Positions 1 through 8,439 of a DNA stretch of 64,000 bases are shown here, in pieces. The position numbers and the translations under genes are program-made. The notes below the pieces were generated by a model. That model was not told where the DNA came from. It saw only the letters and a list, made by a program, of their open reading frames with translations, and did not search any database. Source of the DNA: SHAN690 sp040221375 (GTDB lineage Bacteria; Bacteroidota; Bacteroidia; Flavobacteriales_G; Salibacteraceae); assembly GCA_040221375.1 (NCBI GenBank), contig JAVKEP010000085.1, positions 75,726 to 139,725 on the forward strand. Direction: 5' to 3'. The first letter of the stretch is position 1, and each line of letters starts with the position of its first letter.

Positions 1-436
1 CCTTAAAGCTGTTGGTACCTTTTGGTATATCACGGAGTACTTGCATTTTCTCTTGTCCTTCTTTCATTAGAAAGTACGTTGCTCCCGCACTGTTGTGCAA
101 GGCATAGCAAGTCATCGCGCCGCGTACTTCTACCTTCAATAACTGTGAACCGTAGCCTTTTGGGATTTTTTCTTTGACGATGAACAATTGATTGCCCTTC
201 CCTACTGCCAACAAGTCCTTGCGCTTGTGTTTCTTGATTTCCCCATCTGGATGCATTAGCCATGCGTTCATGTGCTCCATGAGGTGGGTGGAGCGTTCGT
301 TCACTTTTCCGAAAATCGTGTCAGTAGGGTTGTCCTTTAAGACGACGAAACCGTCCAAAGTAAAATCCTCAGCCTTCTTTTGGGCGCTTGCATTGGTAAT
401 GAGCAGCACAATCACTGCGATCAGGGTTAGTCTCAT
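1..436 (-). CDS. Exported protein of unknown function, C-terminus beyond window edge
   Basis: The frame is open for 145 codons from ATG at 436 to the left edge, so the C-terminus lies outside the window. The product starts with a typical signal peptide (MRLTLIAVIVLLITNASA, then QKK), so it should be exported to the periplasm or outer membrane. The visible mature part is small and basic, with segments such as GFVVLKDNPTDTIFGKV that resemble the start of many Bacteroidota exported hypothetical proteins, but I do not recognise a named domain. A promoter match (-33 TTG and -7 TATTTTTG) lies 25 nt upstream of the start, which supports a real, independently transcribed gene. Function unknown. Confidence 0.75.
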   Translation of the reverse strand, partial: MRLTLIAVIVLLITNASAQKKAEDFTLDGFVVLKDNPTDTIFGKVNERSTHLMEHMNAWLMHPDGEIKKHKRKDLLAVGKGNQLFIVKEKIPKGYGSQLLKVEVRGAMTCYALHNSAGATYFLMKEGQEKMQVLRDIPKGTNSFK

Positions 437-461
437 AGTAGTCGTTAATTCGGGTTTGGCT

Positions 462-490
462 CAAAAATAGCATTGATGAGATAACCTCAA
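462..490 (-). promoter_or_regulatory. Bacteroidota-type promoter of the left-edge exported protein
   Basis: On the minus strand, TATTTTTG (462-469) matches the -7 element TAnnTTTG, and TTG (488-490) sits 18 nt upstream, within the 17-23 nt spacing known for Flavobacterium promoters. It ends 25 nt before the ATG at 436. Confidence 0.5.
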
Positions 491-510
491 ACAATGATGG
501 CCTTTTTCTC

Positions 511-1293
511 TTACTGAACGATGAACCAATTGTTCAGTAAGTTCTCCTTGTTGTAGCGCATTTCATGGCCTGTTACATGGTCAGTAACCATTTTACCTGC
601 TGCCTTAGCGATGGCATGTCCGGCTCCCGTATCCCACTCCATGGTGGGTCCAAAGCGTGGATAAATATCTGCCTTTCCCTCTGCCACTAGGCATATTTTC
701 AGACTCGATCCCATGGAAGCAAAATCCACTTCACCGTGTTCTTCCTTGAGTTCGTCCACAAAAACTTGGGTTTCTGGACTGAAGTGACTGCGACTCGCAA
801 CCACGATAAACGGCTTTGCTGGTTTGTCAATGGGAATGTTTGTTTTAGAACTTAAGATCTGATCCACAGGAGAGTCCACTTCTACTCCTTCGGCGACCCA
901 TGCTTCTTGTCCCACGTTTCCAACAAATAGCTTCTTCAGTACCGGTGCGTATATGATTCCATAGACAGGAAGCCCGTCTTCAATGAGGGCGATGTTTACG
1001 GTGAATTCACCGTTCTTCTTCACAAATTCCTTCGTCCCATCGAGCGGATCTACCAGCCAGAAACTGCTCCAATCCTTGCGTTCTGCAAAGCTCATTTCCT
1101 TGCCTTCCTCGCTCAATATTGGAATGCCGGTGTCTTGTAAAAAGGACATGATGGCAAGATGGCTGTTGCGGTCTGCTTCTGTGAGGGGGCTTTTATCTGC
1201 CTTGGTCTCTACGTCAAAGTCTTGTGCATAGATCTTCATGATTTCTTCGCCGGCCTTCAATGAAGCGTCTATGAGTAATCGTTCAAATTTCAT
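511..1293 (-). CDS. cysQ: 3'(2'),5'-bisphosphate nucleotidase CysQ
   Basis: Magnesium-dependent phosphatase of the inositol monophosphatase fold. It hydrolyses PAP (and PAPS) to AMP (or APS), relieving PAP toxicity during sulfate assimilation. The metal-binding signatures are visible: SEEGKE near residue 61, WLVDPLDGTKEF near residue 80, and EWDTGAGHAIAKAAG near the C-terminus. The 260-residue length is normal. I chose ATG at 1293; a TTG six codons upstream (1311) is in frame but gives an atypical N-terminus. The gene lies about 4 kb from cysCDN, which makes the PAPS that yields PAP. It is separated from them by the deoC operon and is on the opposite strand, so it is not co-transcribed with them. 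Confidence 0.92.
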   Translation of the reverse strand: MKFERLLIDASLKAGEEIMKIYAQDFDVETKADKSPLTEADRNSHLAIMSFLQDTGIPILSEEGKEMSFAERKDWSSFWLVDPLDGTKEFVKKNGEFTVNIALIEDGLPVYGIIYAPVLKKLFVGNVGQEAWVAEGVEVDSPVDQILSSKTNIPIDKPAKPFIVVASRSHFSPETQVFVDELKEEHGEVDFASMGSSLKICLVAEGKADIYPRFGPTMEWDTGAGHAIAKAAGKMVTDHVTGHEMRYNKENLLNNWFIVQ

Positions 1294-1357
1294 GGGTGCA
1301 AGTTTAGTCAATACCCAAAGCGAATGGACTTAAAAAAATTCGATTAGAAAGCATGAT

Positions 1358-2140
1358 TTACTCCTCCTTAAGACCGTAAAACATGATGTAATATTCAGAG
1401 GTCGGATACGACTTCAATCCGCAAGCGTAGCAACGGGAAACGAATAATGTATCCTCTTTAAGCCTAATATAATCGCCCCCATGCTGACTTGTATCGATGG
1501 GGTAATTAGACCTATCAATTGATTCCAAAACATAATCTCCTCGCAATCCAAAATTGTAGCCCCAACCAGGATATTCGGGCACCAAAGAAACAACCGCAGG
1601 AAATTGGGTGGTATCCACATTGATCGTGAGCGTGGACTTATAAGAACTATCTGTTCCATCAAGATTCCTTTGCCACACGCCACCTATGTATGTTCCCCCA
1701 TAGCTAAACGTATCTTTCTGAGGTGTGGGAACGGATTTGTAAAAGTGGTTCTTGGTTGAATAAGTTCCCCAATCGTTGTAAGCCCTATAGGGAAATTCTC
1801 TAACTACCAAGTGACCATCAGATACTGATGGTGCTTGATGATAATACGGATCATACTGCCGTCGATGCAAAGTGTCAATAACCACTCCATCCTTGTGCAA
1901 AACAAAACCACTAACCGACATTTGCTTTACTACGTATGAGCTTTGATCATCTCGTCGAGTTAGTACCCGATGTGTAAATGTGGTATGAGTCCAGGTGAAT
2001 ACAGCCATTAGGGTATCAGGCAATTCAGGAATCTCCTCGGGAATTAATTCGTAAGGCTCCAGTTCTTTTTTGCATTGCGTAAAACCCAGCAGACAAAGTA
2101 TTACCAAGAAATTATACAATACCCTCATTCCAAATTGCAT
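1358..2140 (-). CDS. Hypothetical lipoprotein
   Basis: A 260-residue protein with a short hydrophobic N-terminal segment (MRVLYNFLVILCLLGFTQC) followed by CKKELEP. The Cys is the likely lipidation site, although the residues before it (FTQ) are a weak lipobox. ATG at 2128 would give a more compact signal than ATG at 2140. The mature part is rich in Tyr, Asp and Thr, with no cysteine cluster or catalytic motif that I recognise; a beta-rich surface domain is plausible. It lies 63 bp downstream of the truncated ALDH gene on the same strand. I saw no terminator between them, but nothing links them functionally. Function unknown. Confidence 0.7.
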   Translation of the reverse strand: MQFGMRVLYNFLVILCLLGFTQCKKELEPYELIPEEIPELPDTLMAVFTWTHTTFTHRVLTRRDDQSSYVVKQMSVSGFVLHKDGVVIDTLHRRQYDPYYHQAPSVSDGHLVVREFPYRAYNDWGTYSTKNHFYKSVPTPQKDTFSYGGTYIGGVWQRNLDGTDSSYKSTLTINVDTTQFPAVVSLVPEYPGWGYNFGLRGDYVLESIDRSNYPIDTSQHGGDYIRLKEDTLFVSRCYACGLKSYPTSEYYIMFYGLKEE

Positions 2141-2203
2141 TTCTCGTGACTAAAGCTAGCTATTTCCATTTTCCAGGACAAAAAACCCAGCGATGGCCAT
2201 GCT

Positions 2204-3070
2204 TTAGTAAGACGCGCTTCCAGCTGTGCTGGTTTGCACCGGATGCCAAGTGGTTTTAACTTCCTGTAAGTCGAGAATCTTGTAGGGGTCTTGCTTAGTA
2301 GAAATAGAAGGCCATTGGATCAGGCGCTTGACATTTTCCGATGCAATGAGGAGTTCCTTTACGTCAACTCCGCTTCGTGCAATCACCAAAGCATTTACAT
2401 CCAGGTGAGACGCCATGTGTGGAAGTAGCTCCTTCGCGTCTCCTGTAAGAACGTTGACCACACCACCTGGAACGTCCGAGTTCTGAATTACTTCAGCAAA
2501 GCTGATGGCGGTTGTTGCCTTTAATTGAGACGCCAGAAGTATTGCGGCATTGCCGCCTGCAATGATCGGAGCCATGGCGCTTATTAAACCAAGCAGAGGA
2601 GAATTTTCTGGGGCGAGCACGGCTACCACACCCGTCGGCTCGTGGACCGAAAAGTTGAAATGTGCACTCGCCGTCGGGTTTACTGAACTGAACATTGCAG
2701 AGTACTTGTCACACCAACCCGCGTAGTAGACCAATCGATCTACGGATGCTTCCACTTCCACTTTTGCTTCCTTCTTTGACATACCTAAGGACTGCAACTC
2801 GCTCGTAAATGCCTCACCCCTAGTTTCAAGCATTTCGGCCAATCGGTACAAGACTTGCCCGCGATTGTAAGCAGTCATACCAGCCCACCCTGCCTGAGCC
2901 TTTCGCGCTGCCACTGCCGCATTGCGAAAGTCTTTCCTAGATCCGAGGCACATGTTTGCGATCAAGGATCCTTTGTCGTCGTAAATAGGATAATACCTAC
3001 CACTTTCTGTGCGCGGAAACTTGCCTCCTATGAAGAGCTTGTAGGTCTTTTTTACATCTAATCTTGGCAT
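2204..3070 (-). CDS. Truncated, catalytically dead aldehyde dehydrogenase-like protein
   Basis: 288 residues that align with the N-terminal, NAD-binding half of aldehyde dehydrogenases: KLFIGGKFPRTESGRYYPIY at the start, VYYAGWCDKYS near 115, then PTGVVAVLAPENSPLLGLIS, AGGNAAILLAS and VPGGVVNVLTGDAKELLP. The key residues are gone. The PWNFP stretch carrying the oxyanion Asn reads APENSP, the GS(T)xxG nucleotide loop is degraded to IARSGVDVKE, and the protein ends before ELGGK and the catalytic Cys. It starts 13 bp after the intact ALDH gene, in the same deoC operon. The ALDH16 family carries a second truncated ALDH-like domain fused to a catalytic one; this pair could be the split form. A structural or regulatory partner of the upstream enzyme is the best inference. 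The frame is intact, so I call it a gene rather than a decaying pseudogene. Confidence 0.85.
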   Translation of the reverse strand: MPRLDVKKTYKLFIGGKFPRTESGRYYPIYDDKGSLIANMCLGSRKDFRNAAVAARKAQAGWAGMTAYNRGQVLYRLAEMLETRGEAFTSELQSLGMSKKEAKVEVEASVDRLVYYAGWCDKYSAMFSSVNPTASAHFNFSVHEPTGVVAVLAPENSPLLGLISAMAPIIAGGNAAILLASQLKATTAISFAEVIQNSDVPGGVVNVLTGDAKELLPHMASHLDVNALVIARSGVDVKELLIASENVKRLIQWPSISTKQDPYKILDLQEVKTTWHPVQTSTAGSASY

Positions 3071-3083
3071 GCGCTTCTTTCTT

Positions 3084-4523
3084 TTAATCGAATTTCAAAT
3101 AGGCCTCTAAGCCATGAATTCCTCCTTCACGTCCAAATCCGCTTTCCTTGTAGCCACCAAAAGGGCTCGTAGGGTCGAACTTATTGAAGGTATTTGCCCA
3201 AATCACTCCTGCCTTCAAGGCTTTGGTGAGTTGAAATATTTTAGAGCCTTTGTCGGTCCACACTCCTGCGCTCAATCCGTACGGCGAATTGTTCGCTTTG
3301 TCAATCACCTCATCAAGCGTTCGAAATGTCTGGATCGCCAATACGGGTCCGAAGATTTCTTCTTGAGAAATGCGGTTGCTTTGAGATACGTTGGTGAATA
3401 GCGTTGGCTTGCACCAATAGCCTTTCTTGGGGAGTTCACATTTGGGTTGGTAGATCACTGCTCCTTCATCACTCCCCAGTTTGAGGTAGTGCTCAATGGT
3501 CTTCAATTGCTCCTTGGAGTTGATCGCCCCGATGTCCGTGTTTTTATCCAAGGGATCGCCCACCACCAGACTGTCCATCCTTCGCTTGAGCTTGGCAAGT
3601 ACTTCTTCGTACACGGTTTCTTGCACAAAAAGACGAGATCCCGCGCAACAGACGTGTCCTTGATTGAAGTAGATTCCGTTGATGATTCCCTCCACTGCCG
3701 CATCGATGGGCGCGTCGTCAAAAATGATGTTGGCAGCTTTACCGCCCAGTTCTAGGGTAACCTTCTTATCACCTTCAATGGCCGCTTTATAGATGAGCTT
3801 TCCTACATCCGTTGATCCCGTAAAGGCCAATTTTTTCGGAGTTGGATGAGCGGTCATCATGGCTCCTGTAGATCCGTCGCCCGTAATGATGTTGACTACG
3901 CCCGGTGGCAATCCCGCTTCTTCAATGACTTCCGCAAGTTTCAACGCCGTAAGTGGCGTGGTCTCCGCAGGTTTCAGAACAACGGTATTACCGCATGCCA
4001 AGGCCGGGGCGATCTTCCAAGCGGCCATCAACAAAGGGAAATTCCAAGGAATGATCTGAGCGGCAACTCCTATTGCTTTGGGCGTTCGGTTAGGAAAAGC
4101 GTAAGACAACTTGTCTGCCCACCCTGCATAGTAAAAGAAATGCGCGGCAGCCAACGGAATATCAATGTCGCGCGCTTCACGTATGGGCTTGCCTCCATCC
4201 ATGGACTCAATGACCGCGAACTCACGGCTTTTCTCTTGGATCATACGCGCAATGCGGTAGATGTACTTCCCGCGTTCGGCACCGCTCAACTTACTCCACG
4301 ATTTGAACGCTTCATCCGCAGCCTTGAATGCAGCGTCAACGTCTTTCGCGCCAGCTTGCGCAACGGATGCGATCTGTTTCTCACAGGACGGATCTACGGT
4401 ATCAAAGTACTTCCCCGAGGCAGGTTTCTTCCACTTGCCACCGATAAAAAGGCCGTATTGAGCCTTCAATTTTATATGTGTTGCGCTCTCTGGCGCTGGA
4501 GATAGATTCCAATCTTTAGACAT
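3084..4523 (-). CDS. NAD(P)-dependent aldehyde dehydrogenase
   Basis: 479-residue enzyme oxidising an aldehyde to the acid. All hallmarks are present: IIPWNFPLLMAAWK (oxyanion Asn), VLKPAETTP, the nucleotide loop FTGSTDVGK, the general base in ELGGKAANI, and the catalytic Cys in NQGHVCCAGSR. EEIFGPVL and SPFGGYKESGFGREGG complete the C-terminal half. The gene sits 30 bp after deoC and 13 bp before the truncated ALDH. DeoC releases acetaldehyde, so acetaldehyde is the natural candidate substrate, with acetate as product; this is inferred from context. Substrate specificity cannot be read from the sequence. Confidence 0.93.
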   Translation of the reverse strand: MSKDWNLSPAPESATHIKLKAQYGLFIGGKWKKPASGKYFDTVDPSCEKQIASVAQAGAKDVDAAFKAADEAFKSWSKLSGAERGKYIYRIARMIQEKSREFAVIESMDGGKPIREARDIDIPLAAAHFFYYAGWADKLSYAFPNRTPKAIGVAAQIIPWNFPLLMAAWKIAPALACGNTVVLKPAETTPLTALKLAEVIEEAGLPPGVVNIITGDGSTGAMMTAHPTPKKLAFTGSTDVGKLIYKAAIEGDKKVTLELGGKAANIIFDDAPIDAAVEGIINGIYFNQGHVCCAGSRLFVQETVYEEVLAKLKRRMDSLVVGDPLDKNTDIGAINSKEQLKTIEHYLKLGSDEGAVIYQPKCELPKKGYWCKPTLFTNVSQSNRISQEEIFGPVLAIQTFRTLDEVIDKANNSPYGLSAGVWTDKGSKIFQLTKALKAGVIWANTFNKFDPTSPFGGYKESGFGREGGIHGLEAYLKFD

Positions 4524-4553
4524 ACTGATCTGTTCCTTGTATCATTTTACCGT

Positions 4554-5468
4554 TCAATCTTTAGAGAAGTAATGCGCCGCCTGATAGATACCCTTCTCCT
4601 GTTTCCGTAATTGCATCAAGATGTCATTGGCCAAACGACTCGCGCCAAAGCGGAAATACTCGTTCGTGAGCCACGCTGCTCCCAGAACTTCCTTCACCAT
4701 CATTAAATAATGTAGGGCGCTTTTTGCGTCGGATATGCCGCCAGCAGGCTTCATTCCTACCTGAACTCCGGTTCGGTGAAAGTGGTCTGAAATGGCGTGG
4801 AGCATTACTAGGGTGACCTGCATGTTTGCGGCCTGTCCGATCTTTCCTGTGCTTGTTTTGATAAATGCCGGATTTGCGAGTAAGGCTAGGTCAGCGGCTT
4901 TGCGCACGTCGTCTAAGGTTCCTAACTCACCGGTTTCTAAAATCACTTTCAGCCGCACGTCGTGTTGAAGACAGACTTCGTTTACTCCCTTTATCTCATC
5001 CAGCACGTAGTTGTATTCGCCCTGAAGAAACTTCCCTCTCGATATCACCATGTCCACTTCATCGGCTCCTTCATCGATCGCAAATTTGGTTTCCTCCAAT
5101 TTCTGTCGCAAGGTAGATTGGCCGCTTGGAAAATAGGTCGCTACCGACGCTACTTTCACCGCGCTGCCTTTTAGCGCCTCTTTAGCACTGCGCACAAGCG
5201 TGGGGTAAACGCAAACTGCCGCAACGGAAGGAATACCTTCCATATCGTCATGCGGATGCATAGCCTTGTAGCACATTTGTCGGACCTTCTGAGGGGTATC
5301 GGCTCCTTCAAGTGTCGTGAGGTCGATCATATTCAACGCCATTCGCAGGCCTTGGCTTTTGGCCGCCGTTTTAATGCTTCTCGACTTGATCCGTGCAATG
5401 CGGTCATTCACACCCATAAGATCCACCGGAACGGACAACAATCCCTCGATTTTAGCTTTGCTTGTCAT
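4554..5468 (-). CDS. deoC: Deoxyribose-phosphate aldolase
   Basis: Class I aldolase cleaving 2-deoxyribose-5-phosphate into glyceraldehyde-3-phosphate and acetaldehyde, the last step of deoxynucleoside breakdown. Visible motifs are MIDLTTLEG at the N-terminal strand, VDMVISRGKF, KVILETGEL, AFIKTSTGK with the Schiff-base Lys, and GMKPAGGIS with the second active-site Lys. The 304-residue length matches the longer DeoC subgroup (E. coli DeoC is about 259). I chose ATG at 5468. A TTG nine bases upstream falls inside the predicted -7 promoter element (5475-5482) and is therefore unlikely. It is the first gene of the operon deoC-ALDH-truncated ALDH. Confidence 0.93.
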   Translation of the reverse strand: MTSKAKIEGLLSVPVDLMGVNDRIARIKSRSIKTAAKSQGLRMALNMIDLTTLEGADTPQKVRQMCYKAMHPHDDMEGIPSVAAVCVYPTLVRSAKEALKGSAVKVASVATYFPSGQSTLRQKLEETKFAIDEGADEVDMVISRGKFLQGEYNYVLDEIKGVNEVCLQHDVRLKVILETGELGTLDDVRKAADLALLANPAFIKTSTGKIGQAANMQVTLVMLHAISDHFHRTGVQVGMKPAGGISDAKSALHYLMMVKEVLGAAWLTNEYFRFGASRLANDILMQLRKQEKGIYQAAHYFSKD

Positions 5469-5474
5469 GGTTCG

Positions 5475-5502
5475 CAAAGCTAGCGGAAATCGGAAAAGAC
5501 AA
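5475..5502 (-). promoter_or_regulatory. Promoter of the deoC operon, near-leaderless
   Basis: Minus strand: -33 TTG (5500-5502), 17 nt spacer, -7 TAGCTTTG (5475-5482). This is a full match to the Flavobacterium consensus TTG-N17-23-TAnnTTTG. Only six nucleotides separate the -7 element from the deoC ATG, so transcription should start at or next to the start codon. Confidence 0.65.
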
Positions 5503-5583
5503 CCCTGGGAATGGCAAAAGCTTTAGTCTATAGAATTAGTAGATTAAATTAGAATAATGCGCGGATAAGCGTATTGATATTCA

Positions 5584-5591
5584 TACATTTG
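5584..5591 (+). promoter_or_regulatory. -7 promoter element of cysCDN
   Basis: TACATTTG matches TAnnTTTG exactly and ends 10 nt before the cysC ATG. I found no TTG at the expected -33 distance, so the match rests on the -7 element and its position. It implies a very short leader. Confidence 0.45.
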
Positions 5592-5601
5592 CGCGCTCTT
5601 T

Positions 5602-6213
5602 ATGAAGGACGAGGGAAACAATATTCACAGCGTATTTGACGAGCTCATTCAGAAATCGGAAAAGGAATCCTTTTTGAAACAGCGCGCGAAAGTGGTTTGG
5701 ATGACCGGCCTATCCGGATCTGGAAAAACGACATTGGCGAAATACCTCGAGAGAAAGTTGATGGAAAGTGGCTATTTCTCTAAGCTCTTGGACGGCGATA
5801 ACGTTCGCACCGGGCTCAACAAAGGCCTCGGTTTCAGCGAAGCAGATCGCGAAGAAAACATTCGACGCATCGCCGAGGTGTCGAAGCTCTTTACCGAAGG
5901 TGGTATAATTTGCATCAACTGCTTTGTCAGTCCTACGCAAGAAATCAGAAGAAAGGCGAAAGAGATCATCGGCGAAGATTTTTTGGAGGTATTCATCAAT
6001 ACCCCGTTGGAAGAGTGTGAGAAGCGCGACGTCAAAGGCTTGTACAAAAAAGCCAGGGCTGGTGAAATCAAGAACTTCACCGGCATTTCGTCTCCCTTTG
6101 AATCACCGACCTCTCCTTCCATTGAAATAAAAACAAAAGGCAAGACCATTGAAGCATCGGGCGATGAGCTCTTCGAAAAGCTATTGCCGTTCATTCAAAT
6201 AGAAAGACCATGA
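5602..6213 (+). CDS. cysC: Adenylylsulfate kinase
   Basis: APS kinase, transferring the ATP gamma-phosphate to APS to form PAPS. The P-loop reads GLSGSGKTTLAKYLE (near residue 36), followed by LLDGDNVRTGLN, GFSEADREENIRR and EVSKLFTEGGIICINCFVSP, which form the APS and Mg-ATP sites. KGLYKKARAGEIKNFTGISS is the lid region. The 203-residue length is normal. It is the first gene of cysC-cysD-cysN. Its stop overlaps the cysD start in ATGA, so the two are translationally coupled. Whether the PAPS serves sulfate reduction or sulfation cannot be told here, because no PAPS reductase or sulfotransferase is in the window. Confidence 0.95.
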   Translation: MKDEGNNIHSVFDELIQKSEKESFLKQRAKVVWMTGLSGSGKTTLAKYLERKLMESGYFSKLLDGDNVRTGLNKGLGFSEADREENIRRIAEVSKLFTEGGIICINCFVSPTQEIRRKAKEIIGEDFLEVFINTPLEECEKRDVKGLYKKARAGEIKNFTGISSPFESPTSPSIEIKTKGKTIEASGDELFEKLLPFIQIERP

Positions 6214-7112
6214 AATACAATTTGACACACCTGAAAGAATTGGAATCAGAGGCGATCTTCATCATCCGTGAAGTGGTAGCTCAGTTTGACAACCCCGCCC
6301 TGCTGTTTTCAGGTGGTAAGGACTCCATCCTTTGCTACCATCTAGCAAAGAAGGCGTTTTGGCCTGCGAAAATTCCTTTTCCATTGGTACACGTTGACAC
6401 TGGCCATAACTTCCCTGAAACGATTGCATTTAGAGATGCCTTGGTTAAAAAGGATGGCGTGGAGCTGATCGTAGGGTCAGTTCAGAAGAGCATTGACGAA
6501 GGCAAAGTCAAAGAAGAGTCAGGCTACAATGCCAGCCGGAATGGTTTGCAAACGGTGACATTGCTTGAAACCATAGAGACGAACAAATTTGACGCATGCA
6601 TGGGGGGTGCGCGAAGAGACGAAGAAAAAGCCCGCGCTAAGGAACGCTTCTTTTCGCACCGAGATGAATTTGGTCAGTGGGACCCTAAAAACCAACGCCC
6701 TGAGCTTTGGAACCTATTCAACGGCATGAAAAATTTCGGCGAAAACTTCCGAATTTTTCCGATCAGCAACTGGACTGAAATGGACGTTTGGCAGTACATT
6801 TTACACGAAAACATCGAACTTCCTTCGCTTTATTTCTCCCATGAGCGGGAGGTCTTTCTCCGCGATGGCGTTATCTACTCTGACGGAGAATTCATGGAGA
6901 AGCGACCGGATGAAAAGCTCGAAAAACGAATCGTCCGCTTTCGAACAATCGGAGACATGACCTGCACTGGAGCAGTTGAATCCCCCGCAGACGATTTGGC
7001 GAAAATCATTGAAGAGGTAGCTGCCACGCGAACCACTGAACGAGGAACTCGATCTGACGACAAACGGTCTGAAGCCGCGATGGAAGACCGCAAGAAGCAG
7101 GGGTACTTCTAA
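6210..7112 (+). CDS. cysD: Sulfate adenylyltransferase subunit 2
   Basis: ATP-pyrophosphatase subunit of heterodimeric ATP sulfurylase, which adenylates sulfate to APS. The PP-loop motif LLFSGGKDSILCYHLA is near residue 30, followed by PLVHVDTGHNFPET, GGARRDEEKARAKER and the C-terminal signature RTIGDMTCTGAVES. The 300-residue length matches E. coli CysD (302). It overlaps cysC by four bases and lies 42 bp before cysN, its GTPase partner. Confidence 0.96.
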   Translation: MKYNLTHLKELESEAIFIIREVVAQFDNPALLFSGGKDSILCYHLAKKAFWPAKIPFPLVHVDTGHNFPETIAFRDALVKKDGVELIVGSVQKSIDEGKVKEESGYNASRNGLQTVTLLETIETNKFDACMGGARRDEEKARAKERFFSHRDEFGQWDPKNQRPELWNLFNGMKNFGENFRIFPISNWTEMDVWQYILHENIELPSLYFSHEREVFLRDGVIYSDGEFMEKRPDEKLEKRIVRFRTIGDMTCTGAVESPADDLAKIIEEVAATRTTERGTRSDDKRSEAAMEDRKKQGYF

Positions 7113-7154
7113 CACAAGCATTCGAATACAAGACAACAGAAAGAACACACTGAC

Positions 7155-8426
7155 ATGAGCGATACCACAGGATATTTAGATATGGAGCTGCTGCGCTTTA
7201 CAACAGCAGGTAGCGTAGACGACGGCAAGAGCACCCTGATCGGCCGTTTGCTGTACGATAGCAAGGCCATTTTCCAGGATCAAATGGAAGCGGTTGAAAA
7301 GGCCAGCAAGCGCATCGGAGGAGAAGGTGAGGTCAATTTGGCGTTGCTTACCGATGGACTCCGTTCCGAACGCGAGCAAGGCATCACCATCGACGTTGCG
7401 TATCGGTACTTTGCTACGCCCAAGCGAAAATTCATCATTGCAGATACCCCCGGACACATTCAGTACACCCGAAACATGGTAACGGGAGCCAGCACGGCTA
7501 ATCTTGCAATCATCTTGGTAGACGCGCGTCACGGATTGGTTGAGCAGACCGCTCGCCACAGCTTCATCGCTTCCCTTCTAGGAATCAAGCACGTCATCTA
7601 TTGCATCAACAAGATGGACCTCGTGGACTATTCACAAGAGCGTTACGAAGAAATCAAGGATTCATTGGACGAATTCACATCTAAACTAGAGATCAGCGAC
7701 ATCCGCTACATTCCCATCAGCGCGCTTTTCGGCGATAACGTCGTAGACCGCTCGAAGAAGATGGATTGGTATGAGGGTTCTACGCTTCTGTACACCTTGG
7801 AAACCGTTCACATCGCAAGCGACTCCAATCACGTAGATTGTCGTTTTCCAGTGCAAACGGTGATTCGACCGCAAACTACAGAGCATCACGATTACAGAGG
7901 CTATGCGGGCCGTGTAGCGGGTGGAATATTCAAGAAAGGGGATGAGGTAATCGTCCTGCCTTCTGGATTCACCTCAAAAATTTCGAAGATTGACAGCTAC
8001 GATGGAGAAATTGAAGAGGCGTTTCCACCGATGAGCTGCACGCTGATGCTCGAAGACGACATAGATGTAAGCCGCGGCGACATGATCGTCAGGGTCAACA
8101 ATCAGCCGGACGTTTCTCAGGACCATGAAATGATGGTTTGCTGGATGAGCCAGCGGCCATTGCAGTTGAACGGTAAGTACGCCGTGAAACATACTTCTCG
8201 CTCCGCACGGTGCATCATTAAAGACATCCGCTACAAGGTTGACATCAATTCTTTGCACCGATTAGAAGAAGACAAAGACATCAAGATGAACGACATCGCT
8301 CGGATCACGATTCGTACGACGGTTCCACTTTTTACCGATCGCTATCAACGCAACCGCAATACGGGCAGCATCATCTTGATTGATGAGAACACAAATGAGA
8401 CGGTCGGCGCAGGAATGATCCTCTAG
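7155..8426 (+). CDS. cysN: Sulfate adenylyltransferase subunit 1 (GTPase)
   Basis: EF-Tu-like GTPase that powers sulfate adenylation by CysD. G1 is GSVDDGKSTLIGRLLYDSK (residues about 19-37), G3 is ADTPGHIQYTRNM, and G4 is NKMDLVDY. The switch region DGLRSEREQGITIDVAYRYF is intact, and two C-terminal beta-barrel domains follow. At 423 residues it is shorter than E. coli CysN (475) but complete, and it lacks the fused APS kinase found in CysNC proteins, consistent with a separate cysC here. It is the last gene of the operon and ends 13 bp from the convergent tonB-like gene, with no clear terminator between. Confidence 0.95.
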   Translation: MSDTTGYLDMELLRFTTAGSVDDGKSTLIGRLLYDSKAIFQDQMEAVEKASKRIGGEGEVNLALLTDGLRSEREQGITIDVAYRYFATPKRKFIIADTPGHIQYTRNMVTGASTANLAIILVDARHGLVEQTARHSFIASLLGIKHVIYCINKMDLVDYSQERYEEIKDSLDEFTSKLEISDIRYIPISALFGDNVVDRSKKMDWYEGSTLLYTLETVHIASDSNHVDCRFPVQTVIRPQTTEHHDYRGYAGRVAGGIFKKGDEVIVLPSGFTSKISKIDSYDGEIEEAFPPMSCTLMLEDDIDVSRGDMIVRVNNQPDVSQDHEMMVCWMSQRPLQLNGKYAVKHTSRSARCIIKDIRYKVDINSLHRLEEDKDIKMNDIARITIRTTVPLFTDRYQRNRNTGSIILIDENTNETVGAGMIL

Positions 8427-8439
8427 TTTTCGACTTTCG

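Noticed and set aside
2204..3070. Truncated ALDH as a decaying pseudogene
   Set aside because: The frame is intact over 288 codons, has a normal start in an operon, and keeps well-formed N-terminal ALDH segments, which suggests selection rather than decay.
3846..4505. 219-codon open frame opposite the aldehyde dehydrogenase gene
   Set aside because: The minus-strand ALDH has all catalytic motifs; the plus-strand frame shows no recognisable domain.
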